From assembly GCA_023451265.1 (NCBI GenBank), contig JAEYAG010000216.1, positions 1 to 7,300 of the forward strand: a stretch of 7,300 nucleotides of DNA. The letters are read 5' to 3'. The notes below the pieces were generated by a model. It saw only the letters and a program-made list of their open reading frames with translations, made no database searches and had not been told where the DNA came from. Position 1 is the first letter of the stretch; each line of letters opens with the position of its first letter. Source of the stretch: Actinomycetes bacterium (GTDB lineage Bacteria; Actinomycetota; Actinomycetes; Actinomycetales; Microbacteriaceae). This document shows, in pieces, positions 7,137 through 7,300 of this stretch. A program made the position numbers and the translations under genes.

Positions 7137-7241
7137 CGGCCGAACATCGATTCTGGCATCGCGTGGCCCGACCACCCCCCCATTGCCGGGACACTGCGCG
7201 GCGGCATCCCATTCCCCCCGATGGGATGCCGCCCCTTTTTT
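7137..7241 (+). ncRNA. 6C-family small RNA (actinobacterial; B11 in mycobacteria)
   Basis: The 6C RNA family is defined by two consecutive hairpins, each with a loop holding six or more cytosines, and is widespread in actinobacteria. Here the first hairpin pairs CCCG (7167-7170) with CGGG (7187-7190), probably extended outward by GUG (7163-7165) with CAC (7192-7194), around a loop containing seven C in a row (7175-7181). The second has a perfect 13-bp stem (7200-7212 with 7221-7233) and an 8-nt loop with six C (7214-7219), followed by a T-run. The C-rich loops are thought to pair with G-rich ribosome-binding regions of target mRNAs. It has its own promoter and is divergent from acs. The 5' end is estimated from the promoter. 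I recall the mycobacterial B11/6C gene lying not far from acs, which agrees. Confidence 0.85.
7200..7241 (+). terminator. Intrinsic terminator of the 6C RNA
   Basis: A perfect 13-bp GC-rich stem (GGCGGCATCCCAT with its complement at 7221-7233) and an 8-nt loop are followed by CC and six T (7236-7241). It also forms the second C-loop hairpin of the sRNA. The remaining bases to 7300 show no recognisable gene. Confidence 0.9.
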
Positions 7242-7300
7242 CTCTCCGGGTCCTTCATTCCCGGGGCTGTGTTCTGGGGCGCTCTGTTCGGGGTGTGGCG

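Overview
The window is high-GC DNA with strongly GC-biased third codon positions and Shine-Dalgarno-led genes. The protein families present point to a Gram-positive actinobacterium, most likely Microbacteriaceae (Microbacterium-like). The order class A penicillin-binding protein, DUF4177-like protein, RidA, acetyl-CoA synthetase, 6C RNA resembles, as I remember it, the mycobacterial ponA2 to acs to 6C/B11 neighbourhood (Rv3682 to Rv3660 region). I could not check that comparison here.

Layout: (1) 1-1022, minus strand: N-terminal 340 residues of a class A penicillin-binding protein, running off the left edge. (2) 1023-1120: divergent regulatory gap. (3) 1121-1809, plus strand: two-gene operon of a 72-aa DUF4177-like protein and a 155-aa RidA-family protein. 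(4) 1821-1950: array of 20-bp units that switches orientation in the middle. (5) 1955-2239, minus strand: orphan copy of the last 94 codons of acs. (6) 2240-4948: a module absent from the conserved order, consisting of a short junction segment, a predicted sortase-anchored surface protein (minus) and a divergent TetR regulator (plus), sharing a 106-bp control region with two inverted repeats. (7) 4994-6958, minus strand: complete acs, convergent with tetR. (8) 6959-7300: acs promoter region and, on the plus strand, a 6C-family small RNA with its own promoter and a strong terminator.

The main structural point is that the surface-protein/TetR module sits between two direct copies of the acs 3' end (1958-2239 and 4997-5278, 94% identical, no gaps, offset 3039 bp). 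Most differences between the copies are synonymous, which fits two functional acs alleles meeting by recombination better than decay of a local duplicate. The module is therefore probably an accessory insertion next to acs in an otherwise conserved core region.

Functionally, the core genes cover cell-wall synthesis (PBP), metabolite damage control (RidA), acetate activation (Acs) and a conserved actinobacterial sRNA. The inserted pair looks like a self-contained, regulator-controlled cell-surface trait. I see no CRISPR array, transposase, tRNA or rRNA.
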